Positions 1-11,044 of a DNA stretch of 62,000 nt are shown here, in pieces. The translations under genes were made by a program, and so were the position numbers. The DNA comes from Symbiodinium natans (Eukaryota > Sar > Dinophyceae > Suessiales > Symbiodiniaceae). The notes under the pieces are model-generated. The model did not search any database. It was not told the origin of the DNA and saw only the letters and a program-made list of their open reading frames with translations. The DNA lies in assembly GCA_905221605.1 (NCBI GenBank), contig CAJNDS010002096.1, positions 1 to 62,000 on the forward strand, given 5' to 3'. Every line of letters begins with the position of its first letter. The first letter of the stretch is position 1.

Positions 1-300
1 GACCGCACCCCCAACTGCGGCGATGGCCACTCCTGCAGCGAGCGCAACAGGCGCTGCACCAACCAATGCACCCGAAGTTCCCGCAGTCGCCGCCCCTCCA
101 GCAGCCGCTCCTGCGGCACCGCCTGCTGGGCCAGCCGCCAACCAACGGCACCGCCCCGACGGCACCAACGACGGCACCTTCGACTGCTGCTGCAACGCCA
201 CCTCCAACAGCCGCCCCGATGCAGCCCGCAGCAGCAGCCATGGCAGCTGAGCCAACCCCAAGCACGCCGCCGATGGTCATCAAGGTTGTCGCCGCGGCCA
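1..300 (+). CDS. Possible Ala/Pro/Thr-rich exon, truncated by window edge
   Basis: The plus strand is open from the window start in two frames. Frame 2 gives an Ala/Pro-rich stretch to about position 135, and frame 3 continues with an Ala/Thr/Pro-rich stretch (for example TAPTTAPSTAAATPPPTAAP) followed by MVIKVVAAARSTKYGVPMP near 270-325. The compositional signal passes from one frame to the other near 130-140, so either only one part is coding or there is a one-base slip in low-complexity DNA. No domain is recognised. Its plus orientation goes against the rest of the window, which lowers confidence. Confidence 0.2.
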
Positions 301-2319
301 GGTCAACCAAGTACGGGGTGCCGATGCCAAGGTTGGGCGTCTGCAAAGTGCCCACGCTCAGTCCGGTATTCTCCTGCCTCCAACTCGTGCATGTCGGGCA
401 TCGCGGTTGCAAGTGAGCTGTGCTCACAATGCGCGCGCGGAGGGTCGCTGTGCTACATGGGGTGGCGGTTCAACTTGCTCAAGCCAATCTCCTGCATGGT
501 TCTGCCAGCTAGTATCCACTAACTGTGATCTCCCATTCTTGATGTGGCTCGGCCTTTCCTTGATGTGCTGGCCTGCAAGGATTGCAGTACTTTTTGAAGG
601 GATGCGTATGCCCCCACGAGAAGACAAGAACTACCATCGTGGAATACTCGGAGTACTCGTAGTCAACCATAATCTGTAAGCACATGCACCCAAAACACCA
701 CACACGACATGCTTTTGCACTGCAGCTGAAGAGCCAGCCGACTTCAGCCGGACTGGACTCGTGAAGTCTTAGACTTGTTCCTAGGTTTGAAAAGTATCCT
801 AATCAGAACACATCAGAACGCTGGTGTTCCAGAAAAGCGCTGTGGAGGAATTTAACTGGGCACGGTGTGGTCGTTGTTCGCCGCAGCATAGTGGTCCAGA
901 ACCTTGCAGATAGCGCAAGACCGGACGCTGGAAGTCTTGCTTAGGACCTAGAACGTAGTAATTATAGACTCACTCAGACCGCATGGTTATCAGAAACGCC
1001 ATCCCTCCCCCTTACCTCTCAAATTCCCTCTGAACCGACGGCGTCATGAATTTTCCAGCATCTTGGGCAATCGTGTCTGCATGATCAATTCGTGGTACAG
1101 AAGGAGCCGACGATGTTCTCTAGGATCTGAGACGGAGGTGTGAATTCAATGAGGAAGACAATCATTTTTGCAAAGCTCCCGTACTTGCTGCAAACTCCGC
1201 ATTCCACATGATGATGTTATTCGCCGGGTATGTTGGGAAATCACACTGCACAAGCTCTAGGACCGTCCCTGCCTCGTTTATGCGATCAGCTTCCTCCAGT
1301 GTGGCGGCTCGTCTCCTAAGCTTCTAGCTTGTCACAGGAACAAGCGCCCAGGTACAAAATCACAGCAACAATTTCCAACTGCAAAACCTGGCTCTGTTGT
1401 GCGCTGTCGAAGGGGTGGCCTGTGATGCTGCTCCGACCATCGATTTTTGCCGATCGAGTCCATGACCAGGGCACGCAGTAGATGTCATGCATTATTGTTG
1501 TTGTTTATAATGTTTGCTGGTTGTTTGGGTCGTCGTTGTCGTTCGCCACGCGTGTTGCCGCATTAGTCCAGGATGAAGCTTGCTGGTTGTTTGGGTCGTT
1601 CGGCGCGCATGTTGCCGCATTAGTCCAGAATAATAAAGTCCAGGCCTCGAGTATTCTTTTGGCGCATAGATGCTGCTCGATACAATTCCAGACGTTTGAC
1701 TTCTTGGTGATGTGGGCATCGGGTGAGTGAGATTTTGGAATCTGCGAAAAAGCACGGGATGTAGATTTCGTCAGTAGGCAAGGGGTTCGACAAGCCGAAT
1801 GTAGGGCAGGGCTGCTGCTTTTAATGGGATTGGAACATCGTACTGAGGGGCTCGACTTGAAACAGGAACTTAGCCTTCTATGCTTCTTGTTTATGTCCCG
1901 ACTCAAAAATCGCTGAGCCATGTCTCAGCGCCGGCTTGGCGGCTGGCTTCTTTGGAGCCTCTGGTCCATCTAGGCTCCAGTTCAGCAGGGGGTCCAGCAT
2001 GCTCTCCTCCACATTTCAAGTCTGCGTGCTACATTGCTACATGTCGGTGTGCACTCTCTGATTCGGAGGCTACATTTCTCCTATGAAGCCTTTTCGACCG
2101 TGCCGTAGCCTGACACGGGCCCTTGTCTTGGCCCCTTTGCCAACTGCAAAACCTTGAGCCGGATTCATGAATGATATATGCCAAAATCAACCCTTGGCCT
2201 TGCCTTGCCAGGAATGCTCGAAAAACGCAATGCGGCTTCTGCAATAGCAACGTGAGCCAGAGACCCCAGGATATGAGATGGTAGAAAAGTAGAAATGGCC
2301 ATGGTCACAAGAAGGCTCT
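300..2319. other. No supported gene
   Basis: Short open frames only, none with flanking splice signals that I trust. The stretch holds a local direct repeat at about 1500-1640 (GCTGGTTGTTTGGGTCGT twice, followed both times by a GTTGCCGCATTAGTCCAG segment). The 3' part next to 2320 is expected to contain the 3' end of the PhyH gene, which may have further exons here. Confidence 0.3.
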
Positions 2320-5300
2320 TTACCACAGATCCTTGTAGAGGGGATCCAGGTCGAAGGAAGGGCCACGGATGCGAAAGTAGACCGCGTATCGGATGTCTTG
2401 GGAAGTGTTGGGGGCGATGAAATGTGCCACCATGTAGTTGGCCAGGAACACCTCGTACTCACTTGTAATCACAAAGCAATAAGCAGTTTCCGACTGAAGC
2501 TGCAAGATCACTCAAAACCCGCGACCTCAGGCGGTGCACTTGGAGGTGTTGTGCCCCCTTCACGCTGCTGATCTACAATGTAGTGTGATGAACCCTGCAC
2601 AGAATGTGGCCGACGTGCGGTTGTGTTAGTGCAGCCAGGCGAACATCACCGGCTTGCCCGTTGCAGTGCATCGGCGGCTTGTGCAGCACCTAAGATGCGC
2701 ATTTATCACACAGAAACCCTGCTACTGGTACCTTCCAAAAGTGGACTGCTAGTGCTCAAGAAATACTGAAAAGTCCGTATGGGAAAGCATGGTGTAATGG
2801 GCGAAAATAGATCCCATCCTATTTGCTGTGTCCCCACCGCCCTGCCCGAGGGGGCCGGCAATTGATTTTTAAGGGTGCACCACACGAAAAAATTCTCACG
2901 ACTCGGAAAACGTGTTTGCAAAACGGACCACGCCTGACATCCCTAAACAAGTTGGAACATCAATTGGTATGATTCGGTATGATGAACGTCTCTGCAAACT
3001 CGATGAAATTGCTTTCTGAAGCATACATGACTCACATGACATGAGACTTTGCTAATCCAAAGCTCCACAATCACAACCTGAACTACTCCTTACTTCCTGC
3101 AGACCTTGTCAAAGCTTAGTGGCGCCGTCCGTCTTCTTGCCAGTGGGAAGTCCCTCGACACCTTCCACGAGGAAACTACGTGGTACGTCGAGTCAAGACA
3201 AGTAGCACAAGGCTTCAGGAAAGAATCGGGGGAGGAAAAGCTTACTCGGTTGGCACCCTCAGGCTCCCCGCCCCCGCAAAAGGCAACCCACCCTGTGCAA
3301 CGCATCAAGTCGCCAAAGGCAGTCCACATCTTCAACACGCACGCTCGCGCACGAAGCCAATCTCCGAGTAGACGCGTCTGCGACATCACTTGTTGAAATT
3401 GTGTGCAAGCAACGAGACGTGCACGTCACGAAGGGCATAGCCACCAAACGTGGGTGTGGTGCATCTCGCCGGGCTACATAGCAGCTGTAGCTCTCAGCCT
3501 TCCCATGGTTGCCTGCATTCTTTGTTGGATGATTGTAGTTTCAAACATCCTGCCACATATATCCTGCGATGCCCTGTACGATACCCCGTGCGATGCCTTC
3601 GCCCCGACAAAGGCCAGCCATCGCTTGTTGGACTCCACGAAACTTGCCCTTTCATTGCTTGTAATTCTATTTGGGCCTTGAAATCGGGGTCTCGGGGGGG
3701 GCTTGTCCACGGTCGTTGGGGAACTTGAACGACAAAGTAAGCGGACGATCCGAAGAACGACGCCTCGATTGCTGCTGGGAGAGAAAACTGTGTATTCACC
3801 AAGTAAACGCACTTGCGGGACAACTTTGAACATCCGGAATGCCTTTGGACATGCACACAGGGTGATACATTATGTTCCTACGTCTGGAATCTAGTTTAAG
3901 TAGGCAAGCAACGTTTAGGGTACAGCATGCAGCAGAATCAAAACCACTGTCGCTGCGGAGCAGGCCTTTGTTCGCAACTGCATCAAACCCGTGGTGCTTA
4001 AAATATCCAGATAGTTCCATATGCGAGCCGGGGTAGCCTCAGGAAGGGACGGGATTTCTGCACGTGACTTGCTATCTCACTCTGCAGATAGCTGCGGCAT
4101 AGTATGTCATTTGACTGGATGGTTGAAGCCACTGATTGCTGGTGAAGTACATTGAAAAACATCCGCCAAAAAAAGAAGGGCCTGCTCTCTGCAACGACTC
4201 AGTGGCAGCAGAGCTCGCCGCTCATGTTCGCATCCGTGTCGCTGAGCAGAACCCCCACCAAGGCGTCAAAGTTCGTGATTTTGCCCCAGTGATCCGTCAC
4301 ACCAGGAACGAAGTTGGAAGGAGTGCCTGCAAGCTTTTGGGCAGTGGTGAGAGTACCAAATACTTCCAAGTACTGGGTAGAATTTTTTCCATCGGTAACA
4401 CTAACTGCAACGACAGATTCGTATCCTCGAAGTCACATTTTCCTGCCAAGAGACGACACAATCCGCAGCCCAACCCTTGGCATGCCCTTTTCACAACGAA
4501 TCCTACCAAACTTGAGTCTGCATTATGCTGTGGAATCTCTGTGACGATCTACTGTGACAAGGGCTTTCATTCATCATACAAACCACGCAAAATCCGATGC
4601 TGCTCGATTATTTCCTTGTGAGAACCTTGTTCTGTAGTTGACTTCTATTGATTAAACAGTGAACTACTCGTGTTTCGCACTGTTTCTGCAGGTCTAGGCG
4701 GCAAACAGCCAAAAGAAAGCATGGCAATCCACAGTGTTCCTGCATTTGACAGATTCCGGGGCATGGTGGGACCTCGAAATCTGTGGAACATCCGTGGAAA
4801 ATCTGTGTCCGGGGCCCCGTTGGACACAGACTCTCCACGGAAATAATTCTTCAGACCCTTCTCAGACATTACCAGGATGCTAATGAAAGCCGTTGCCCAG
4901 AGAGGATTGTATAGAGTGGGGCCCTTAGATATAAAGAGCTACGCAGATCTAATTGCTAACGAGGCCCCCAAGAGGATTTCTCACAGCCGGGCCTTTGAAT
5001 GTAGGTTTCTAACAAATTTTTAGTACGGACGAGGCCCAGAAGGGGACTTCTCAATGAAGGACTTCTTAAGTACATCATGTCTACTTGACTTTAGATATGA
5101 ACTTTAGGCCCAGAAGAGGACATCTTAGGGCATGACATCTTAATGTAAAACTCTAATTAGAGGTAAATATAAGCGAGGTCCAGATGATTTTGTAGGCGGT
5201 GTAGCCGACTAATATGATATTCCAAGTCGAAGTATTTGCGATGGAAGCCGACATGAGGCTTTCTTATATAGAGTTCGAGTTGCAATCAAACCGCACTACG

Positions 5301-6226
5301 AACGAAACCCAGAGTCCCAGAGAACGGCTTTCAGGGTGCGGCTTCCAAAGGAGTACTTCTTTTGGCCTGAAATTGTACTCACAAACAACGAATGAGGCCC
5401 AGAACCTCTCCCAGACCTACCGCGCGCGGTAGATCGTGGGAGGGAGGGGTGAGCATTTTCCACATGTGTCAATGCCTCACGGACAACAAAACCGGCAAGT
5501 GACATGCCGGGCTCCAATTTCAAGTTGACGCCTGAAACGACTACCTATCAAAACTTCGGTTCCGCAGCTTTGAGATAAAGAAACGGCCTGCTTGCAAACT
5601 TTGGACCGCAGGTCAGGACTGTCGGCTGAGAACAGGTCTTCGGTCACAAACACAGTTAGATGCTTTTGATTGGCGCCTATGCCTCTACTAACGTTGCATC
5701 GTCCGAAAGCTTGCGTCGCCCAACATCTACCTTCGCCGAGAAGTGTCTTGGGGAGATAGTTTAAATGGAGCCGAAGATGCATGAGCCCATGAGGCCAAGC
5801 GACCGTCTATGTGCCAGCCCTGGCGGATGCGCTCGAAGTTTTGATAGTCGCTGTCCACAGTGTCCTTGATGCACATGTCCTTACGCTGCTCAGCCAAATC
5901 TCGGTCAAACAGGCCAAGCTTTTCATTAACGAGGCCACGGAAAATTACCAAGTGGCATGGCCTGGTATCCCAAATCTTGTTCTGGGAGACCACGAAGTAC
6001 ATCGAGGAGGGTACCCGAAATCCAATGCGCCAGGGCACTGTTTGCAACAATTGCACCTACGGACTATACAGTCTTGATATGTCTTGATACGAACTTCGAA
6101 CCAGGAGCAACTCAAGACCAAAGCATGGATGAAAGAAGTTATGAGCTAGGCATCGCCGGGGAAGCGCAGCGCGATCTGCCCGGAGTCCGCGCGGTACGCG
6201 CCTTTCTCGCGTGGGCCTCTGGCTTG
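2320..6226 (-). CDS. Phytanoyl-CoA dioxygenase (PhyH) family enzyme, multi-exon
   Basis: Fe(II)/2-oxoglutarate-dependent oxygenase of the PhyH family; the substrate cannot be told. Minus-strand exons: 6155-6226 (GAYRADSGQIALRFPG), 5804-5879 (ending GWHID), 4207-4326 (TDHWGKITNFDALVGVLLSD, ending GELCC), 3966-4037 (YPGSHMELSGYFKHHGFDAV), about 3124-3161 (VEGLPTGKKTDG) and 2320-2452 (NYMVAHFIAPNTSQ, RYAVYFRI). The spliced order follows the family: the H-x-D metal pair in WHID, the PGSH turn, then the distal metal His in AHFIAPN and the Arg of RYAVYFR that would bind 2-oxoglutarate. Phases agree at every junction except the less certain 3124 end. Several introns need non-GT donors: GC after 4207, 3966 and 3124, and GA after 6155; the donor after 5804 is GT. 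The 5' part upstream of 6226 and the true 3' end are not established: the last exon ends DLW at a TAA that may instead be a GTAAAG donor. The family call is firm; exact exon ends are less so. Confidence 0.85.
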
Positions 6227-7226
6227 CTGTGCAGACCAAGAGGCTATTTGAACATTGAGCAGCCTGCGGCTTTGAAGACTTGCGTCTTGAGCTCGAAGAT
6301 CTCTCTCAATACATCACATGGCGAGTATGGACATGATGCTGGATGCTGTCATGATAACCGTTTAAAGGTGTCAACACATGTACCGATAGTGAGACTGAAC
6401 TTCCTGGCAAGGGATACTTGCCGCGCCCGCGCAGGACCCAACATAGAAGTAAGCTTCTCGTCATACGGCTGTATAGAATAGGGGTGACGGTAGAATAATG
6501 AGAACATAAACGTCTCCTCTTAGCTAGGCCTGTGGACTGGATAGTCTGAACTGTACGCTCCGATTCAAGATTGTGGCTGTACGAGAACAGACCTGGGAAT
6601 CCAGTAGGACAGTTCTAGCAGAAACAAGTCTAAGTGTGTGTGTGTATACATATATACACTTTTGCGCATGTAGTAGGCTAGAAAAGTCGCCCACCTAGGA
6701 GTCGCTCCAGAATGAACGGCAAGCTGGAGGAGTTGAAGAGGTTGGTGATCCTTTGCTGGGCAAGTTCAAGTCTGGGAGGCTAAGTTTGCTTCAACTGTTG
6801 GAGCCTCGGATATCAGGAAAATTTCACGTTGCGAGTAGGCATGATTTCTTGGTTAGATCAGCCAGACTCGAAGTCAAGCTCACGCCCCAAGGTTAGCCCT
6901 CTCACTTCCCAAGTTGTAACATCTAGCATTTGGCTTGTAGGATCTTGCAAGCTTCAAAACGGGCCCGAAGATTAGATGTGCGGTACTCAGTAAACTTACC
7001 AGTGGCCTCTCGAAGCACTCCAATGACCTACCGAATGTGCGTCAACCCTTTCGAGACCCCTTCCTCTCAAATGTACTCAAACCTCTGCATGAAGCCTCCG
7101 CGCAGCCGCCTTCAGAACAGAGTACACATGTCAATAGTCCAGACATGCCACTACGCACAGTCCCACCCAAATAATGTTCGCCGTGTGTCTCGGGCCTCTT
7201 TGGAAAGGTCTTTGCCTCCCGACAAC

Positions 7227-7283
7227 GTTAAACGTATTCCCTTCAGGCAGTGGGGCATTGCGAGAACAAACAGCCTCGATAGC
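7227..7283 (-). CDS. Candidate exon, unknown protein
   Basis: Acceptor CTTCAG/G at 7283 and donor GTTGTC after 7227 enclose 19 codons without a stop, reading AIEAVCSRNAPLPEGNTFN. It lies upstream of the PhyH exons on the same strand and could be a 5' exon of that gene or part of a separate one. A further coding-like segment (LENAHRQSQAAK) sits at about 7470-7510 on the same strand after another AAG/GT acceptor. No domain is recognised. Confidence 0.3.
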
Positions 7284-7810
7284 CTGAAGCGATGCCTCAA
7301 ACGAGCCCAAGCTTGAAATCATAACCACAAGCATTTCAGAACATGCAGCATGGCATCATGGACAGACTGCCTGGCGCAAAGGCGGATCTCAGGAAGGAAT
7401 ATGTACGGAAACAATGAATCCTGCATATCAATATTCTTGGACCACTTTTGGCTGCCTGGGATTGCCGATGGGCATTCTCCAGACCTTCGTAGGTGTTTTG
7501 CGCTGAAGCTATGACATGGTAACGACATCGTATTGCGGTGACCAGGCCCGCGGCCACAAGCTGTCACTTCTTGGATCATTTGGATCCCAAGGAATGCATT
7601 CCAAAGCATGAACAGCCACGGGGATCAGGCATGGGATCGGGATCCTTAGAGATTTTGTGCCTTGCTTCGTAATCGAGCATCAAACCACCCTGCAAAAGAG
7701 CGCTGCGCCGTGTGTTGTCAATCTCGGGCACCTCCCAAATTCTGGACGCCAGTGCGGAGATACTTATGACTACAGCTCTCATGCTCTACAGAGACACTGG
7801 ACAGAAGCAC

Positions 7811-8061
7811 CCAGCGGACTCGTTGGCGCATAGCTCCGCTGTCATACACCGTGGCCACAGGCGCGTTGGCCTCAAGGGCAGCCAGTAACTTGCCAGAAGC
7901 ACAGCTGCCCTCTGGTTCCCTCTGGGTAGGGGGAGAAAAATGCCTTCGTTCAGCGCATGCCAAGCATGGCCCATCTATTCTATGTATATACATGATTGAT
8001 CATGATTGCCACCTCATGCTCCACACGGCGACGCATCAACGACGCAAGGATCGTGAAAACA
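7811..8061. repeat. Tandem duplication, copy 1
   Basis: This block is repeated at 8165-8459 with few substitutions. On the minus strand both copies encode the same exon-like peptide (LLAALEANAPVATVYDSGAM in this copy, then RQRVRW), with the V of ATV changed to A in copy 2, so an exon may have been duplicated. Confidence 0.85.
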
Positions 8062-8164
8062 AATGGCCTCCCCTGCCTAGGACCATAGGATGCAATCCGC
8101 ACGTGGGGTAGGTACGTGCGGGCTATGCATTCCGCACGTCAAGTAGGTACGTGCTGGCTGCCCA

Positions 8165-8459
8165 CCAGCGGACGCGTTGGCGCATAGCTCCGCTGTCATA
8201 CGCCGTGGCCACAGGCGCGTTGGCCTCAAGGGCAGCCAGTAACTTGCCAGAAGCATAGCTGCCCCACACCTGGCCACTGGTGTGGAGGGAGGCATCTCGA
8301 CGTGGCCTCTGCCTCCCTCTGGGTAGGGCGAGAAAAATGCCTTCTTTCAGCCCATGCCAAGCATGGCCCATCCATACTATGTATATACATGATTGATCAT
8401 GATTGCCACCTCATGCTCCACACGGCGACGCATCAACGACGCAAGGATTGTGAAAACAC
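8165..8459. repeat. Tandem duplication, copy 2, with small insertion
   Basis: Direct copy of 7811-8061. It differs by about 45 extra bases near 8264-8312 that contain the inverted pair CCACACC and GGTGTGG with an 8-base spacer. The 103-base spacer between copies holds its own short direct repeat: TCCGCACGT, a few bases, then TAGGTACGTGC, at about 8096 and again at about 8130. Confidence 0.85.
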
Positions 8460-9450
8460 ACAAGCGCGATCACTGGGGTCTCGGATTGCGCGCCCTGCGC
8501 GACTGATCCTCATTGCGACCCGAGTGTGCCGAAATGACTTCCGACACTCTGGGAGCGCTGGCAGTTGCCGAGGCTACTTGCGGATGCAAAGACGATTGCG
8601 AGCACGAAAGCCTCAAAATGCGAACCCTCCGAGACACGAGAAAGCTTCTTGCTTTGGCCTTGAACTGGTCCGTGCCACCTGTGGCCGCTCCCAGCTGCCT
8701 GTTGATTTCCTTCCTGGCACGTGAACCAAGCGAGTCCTATGTGTCAAGGACTCATTGACATGCTGGGGTTCTTGGGTGTACTCAGGACCCCCATGATTTT
8801 ACCAAGCAAGCCTTGGCTCCACTCAAGGATTATGGGAGCACCGTCTGGAAACATGATGGGCGGCTTAGACTTTCCCTTCTGCTTCCAGACTGAAAACCCC
8901 ACTATGCTACGACACTCTGGGGCCTCTCTGGCCCCCTGGCCTGGCAGCCAGGACCAGGTCTCGGGACACGGCGCCAGGGATGTGCACAAACCCATCAACA
9001 CCTCAATACAACTCTGGTCCAAGAGAGGTTGCAGGTTGCATGATTCTGCTGCAGTTCGCGTCCATTACGGTGTTTGTTGTCACCGTGTTCTTTTGTGACT
9101 TTTATGGCTCGAGATTCGATTCCTGCAACAACTTCGTTGAAATTTCTCCAGCCTTGGTGGAATGTAGCAAGGTGGAAGCGTCTGTGCGTTGGCAGGTGCT
9201 TTGCAAGTCACGGTTGCAGTTCTAGGGGTCAACCTTGAGCTTTCTAGTCATCCAGTGAGTCGTACGAGCATTGCTTCAGAAGAGTCATCATCTTCCCCAG
9301 CTGCATGTAACCCCGTAGCAGCCCCATAGCAGTTGAAGCCAAAGGCACGCAGTTGCAGCGGGCAATCGCGCCTTCCTGCAAGAGCGACAGTACTAATGAT
9401 TTTAACTCTTTGGATGGAACTGAATGCTGTGCGTGAATGGTTGCTGAAAA
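8460..9450. other. Open but unresolved region
   Basis: A segment at 8744-9022 is open on both strands. The minus reading contains KPPIMFPDGAPIILEWSQGL and the plus reading is equally free of stops, with no splice borders that decide between them. Nothing recognisable. Confidence 0.2.
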
Positions 9451-9451
9451 A

Positions 9452-9590
9452 CTAGCAGCACTTCTTCATCATCTTGCCTCGTGCGATCTGATTTCCGCCC
9501 GACAAGTTGCCAGCTATGCCAGCTGACCCTTGCCCATCCCCGTTCCCAGCAGTCCGCACTTGAACTGCATCCGCCCCTCCACAAACACAC
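9452..9590 (-). CDS. Candidate terminal exon, unknown protein
   Basis: Minus-strand frame ending in TAG at 9452, reading GADAVQVRTAGNGDGQGSAG and then a basic tail ending in KMMKKCC. A possible acceptor (GTGGAG/G) lies just upstream. Gly/Ala-rich; no family recognised. Confidence 0.3.
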
Positions 9591-9796
9591 TTCTTCCGAA
9601 ATCCCAAAAACAGGACTTGTCCTATGGTTGTCCTTATCCCCTGGACACCTCCAAGTGCACGAAGAACCCATCTTCTACAAACGTGTCTCGTGCCGAAGGT
9701 TCGGAGCAAAGAGTTGCTCAAACATGCTAGCTAGGCACCGAGTTGGCCAGAATGAACTGTAAAGGACCACTGATGCTATTGCCAGTGTTCAAGTGT

Positions 9797-9937
9797 TCAT
9801 GCACACTCGTTGTGCTTGTCCTGAGTACTATTGAACACCCCATGCCCTGTTGTCTCTTCCAAAGCCTTCAGGGCGACCCGGGCGGCTGCAGCCGCTGCCG
9901 CCTCCTCGCGGAGGAGCTGCGCGGTGGCTTCCTCCTC
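9797..9937 (-). CDS. Candidate Ala/Glu-rich helical exon
   Basis: After an AG/G acceptor at 9937 the minus strand reads EEEATAQLLREEAAAAAAAR and VALKALEETTGHG, typical of Ala/Glu/Arg helical segments common in dinoflagellate proteins. The frame closes with TGA at 9797-9799, but a GTGTTC donor after GHG could end the exon earlier. The intron upstream starts in a CCCTAAA-like patch near 9990. No function can be given. Confidence 0.4.
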   Translation of the reverse strand, partial: EEEATAQLLREEAAAAAAARVALKALEETTGHGVFNSTQDKHNECA

Positions 9938-9939
9938 CT

Positions 9940-11040
9940 CGCTTTGTGTTCAATCTTTTGGGGGGAAATTCCGGGTTGAGGCTGGAGGGCGTAGGGGTTT
10001 AAAAAAATTGGCAAAGTGTTCCCTTTCGGTTCCTTTGATGGTTTTCTACTGTTTCGTTTTGCGGGCGTTGCCTCAGGCACAGATATCCTCAAGCACAGAT
10101 ATGCCATGCTCCCATGCGGGTGCACACGGATTCTGCCATAAGCATTGTCTGCTGCCACAAGCTGACAGCATGAAACCTCAAGGCACATGATCGGAATTTG
10201 TGCTTTCAGGGCGAAAGAACATAAAACCCAGCAAAGATGATTGGAGGTGCTCGGGCTTCAGCAGACGCCGAGCGAGGGCCACAACGCTGATCGGGACAGT
10301 TGTTGATTCTAGGGGCTCCATAGCTCACGTACTAATCATGTACTGTCATGGAATTCAAAAGAGGATCACAGGTTTATGAGGACCTCAAAGATGAATGGTA
10401 TTCTCCATCATCATCATCATCATCATCATCTTTCGTACTAGCAGAAACCACATTAACAATCATGACAATCTAACAACTGCAAGCTGAGCTTGAAGCCTTT
10501 GCTCTTCCACTGGGATTGCAGACTGGCAAAACCTACAAGATTCCAGAAGAGGCCCCTGAACGACTCAACCTTCACGACATAAGATCCCACCTGCAAGCTC
10601 CCGTTCCCAGCACCGTGCCGTGGACGGCGTCCTCTGGCGTTTGAAAAACTAACCGCCAGGGATCATCAGACCGAACCTTAGCTCTAATCACTGTCGGATT
10701 TGCCTTAACTCGGGTGCTCGGAATATCAACAGGACCATCGTTCAACATTTACCGAAAGCATCAGCCAAAGCACATGGCCCCACAAAGTGTCAGGGCCAAG
10801 ACAGGGCCAAGACTACGTATGCAATAACGGTATAGCTTGTGACAGGGGTGCCCCTGCACCTGTTGTGTGAAAAACTTGCTGCCTGGTTGCAAGCTCTAGC
10901 TTGTCAGTGTGGGGCTTCATGCCCAATGCCACTCCAGTGTAGCCGAATGGAGACAAAGATCGGTCGACTCCAAAAGCGAACTCAACCGCATGGGTTGTCC
11001 TTAACTGAGAGGGCCACGAAAGCGTCACAAAGCAGGCTGG
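9940..11040. other. No supported gene
   Basis: Contains the ATC microsatellite at 10406-10430 and otherwise scattered short open frames without convincing splice borders. Confidence 0.3.
10406..10430. repeat. ATC trinucleotide microsatellite
   Basis: About eight perfect ATC units in a row. Confidence 0.95.
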
Positions 11041-11044
11041 GGCC

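Noticed and set aside
3106-3396. Plus-strand frame that looked coding and had a TGCAG/GTAGCA exon pattern
   Set aside because: It overlaps the minus-strand PhyH exon at 3124-3161, which is supported by family order and phase.
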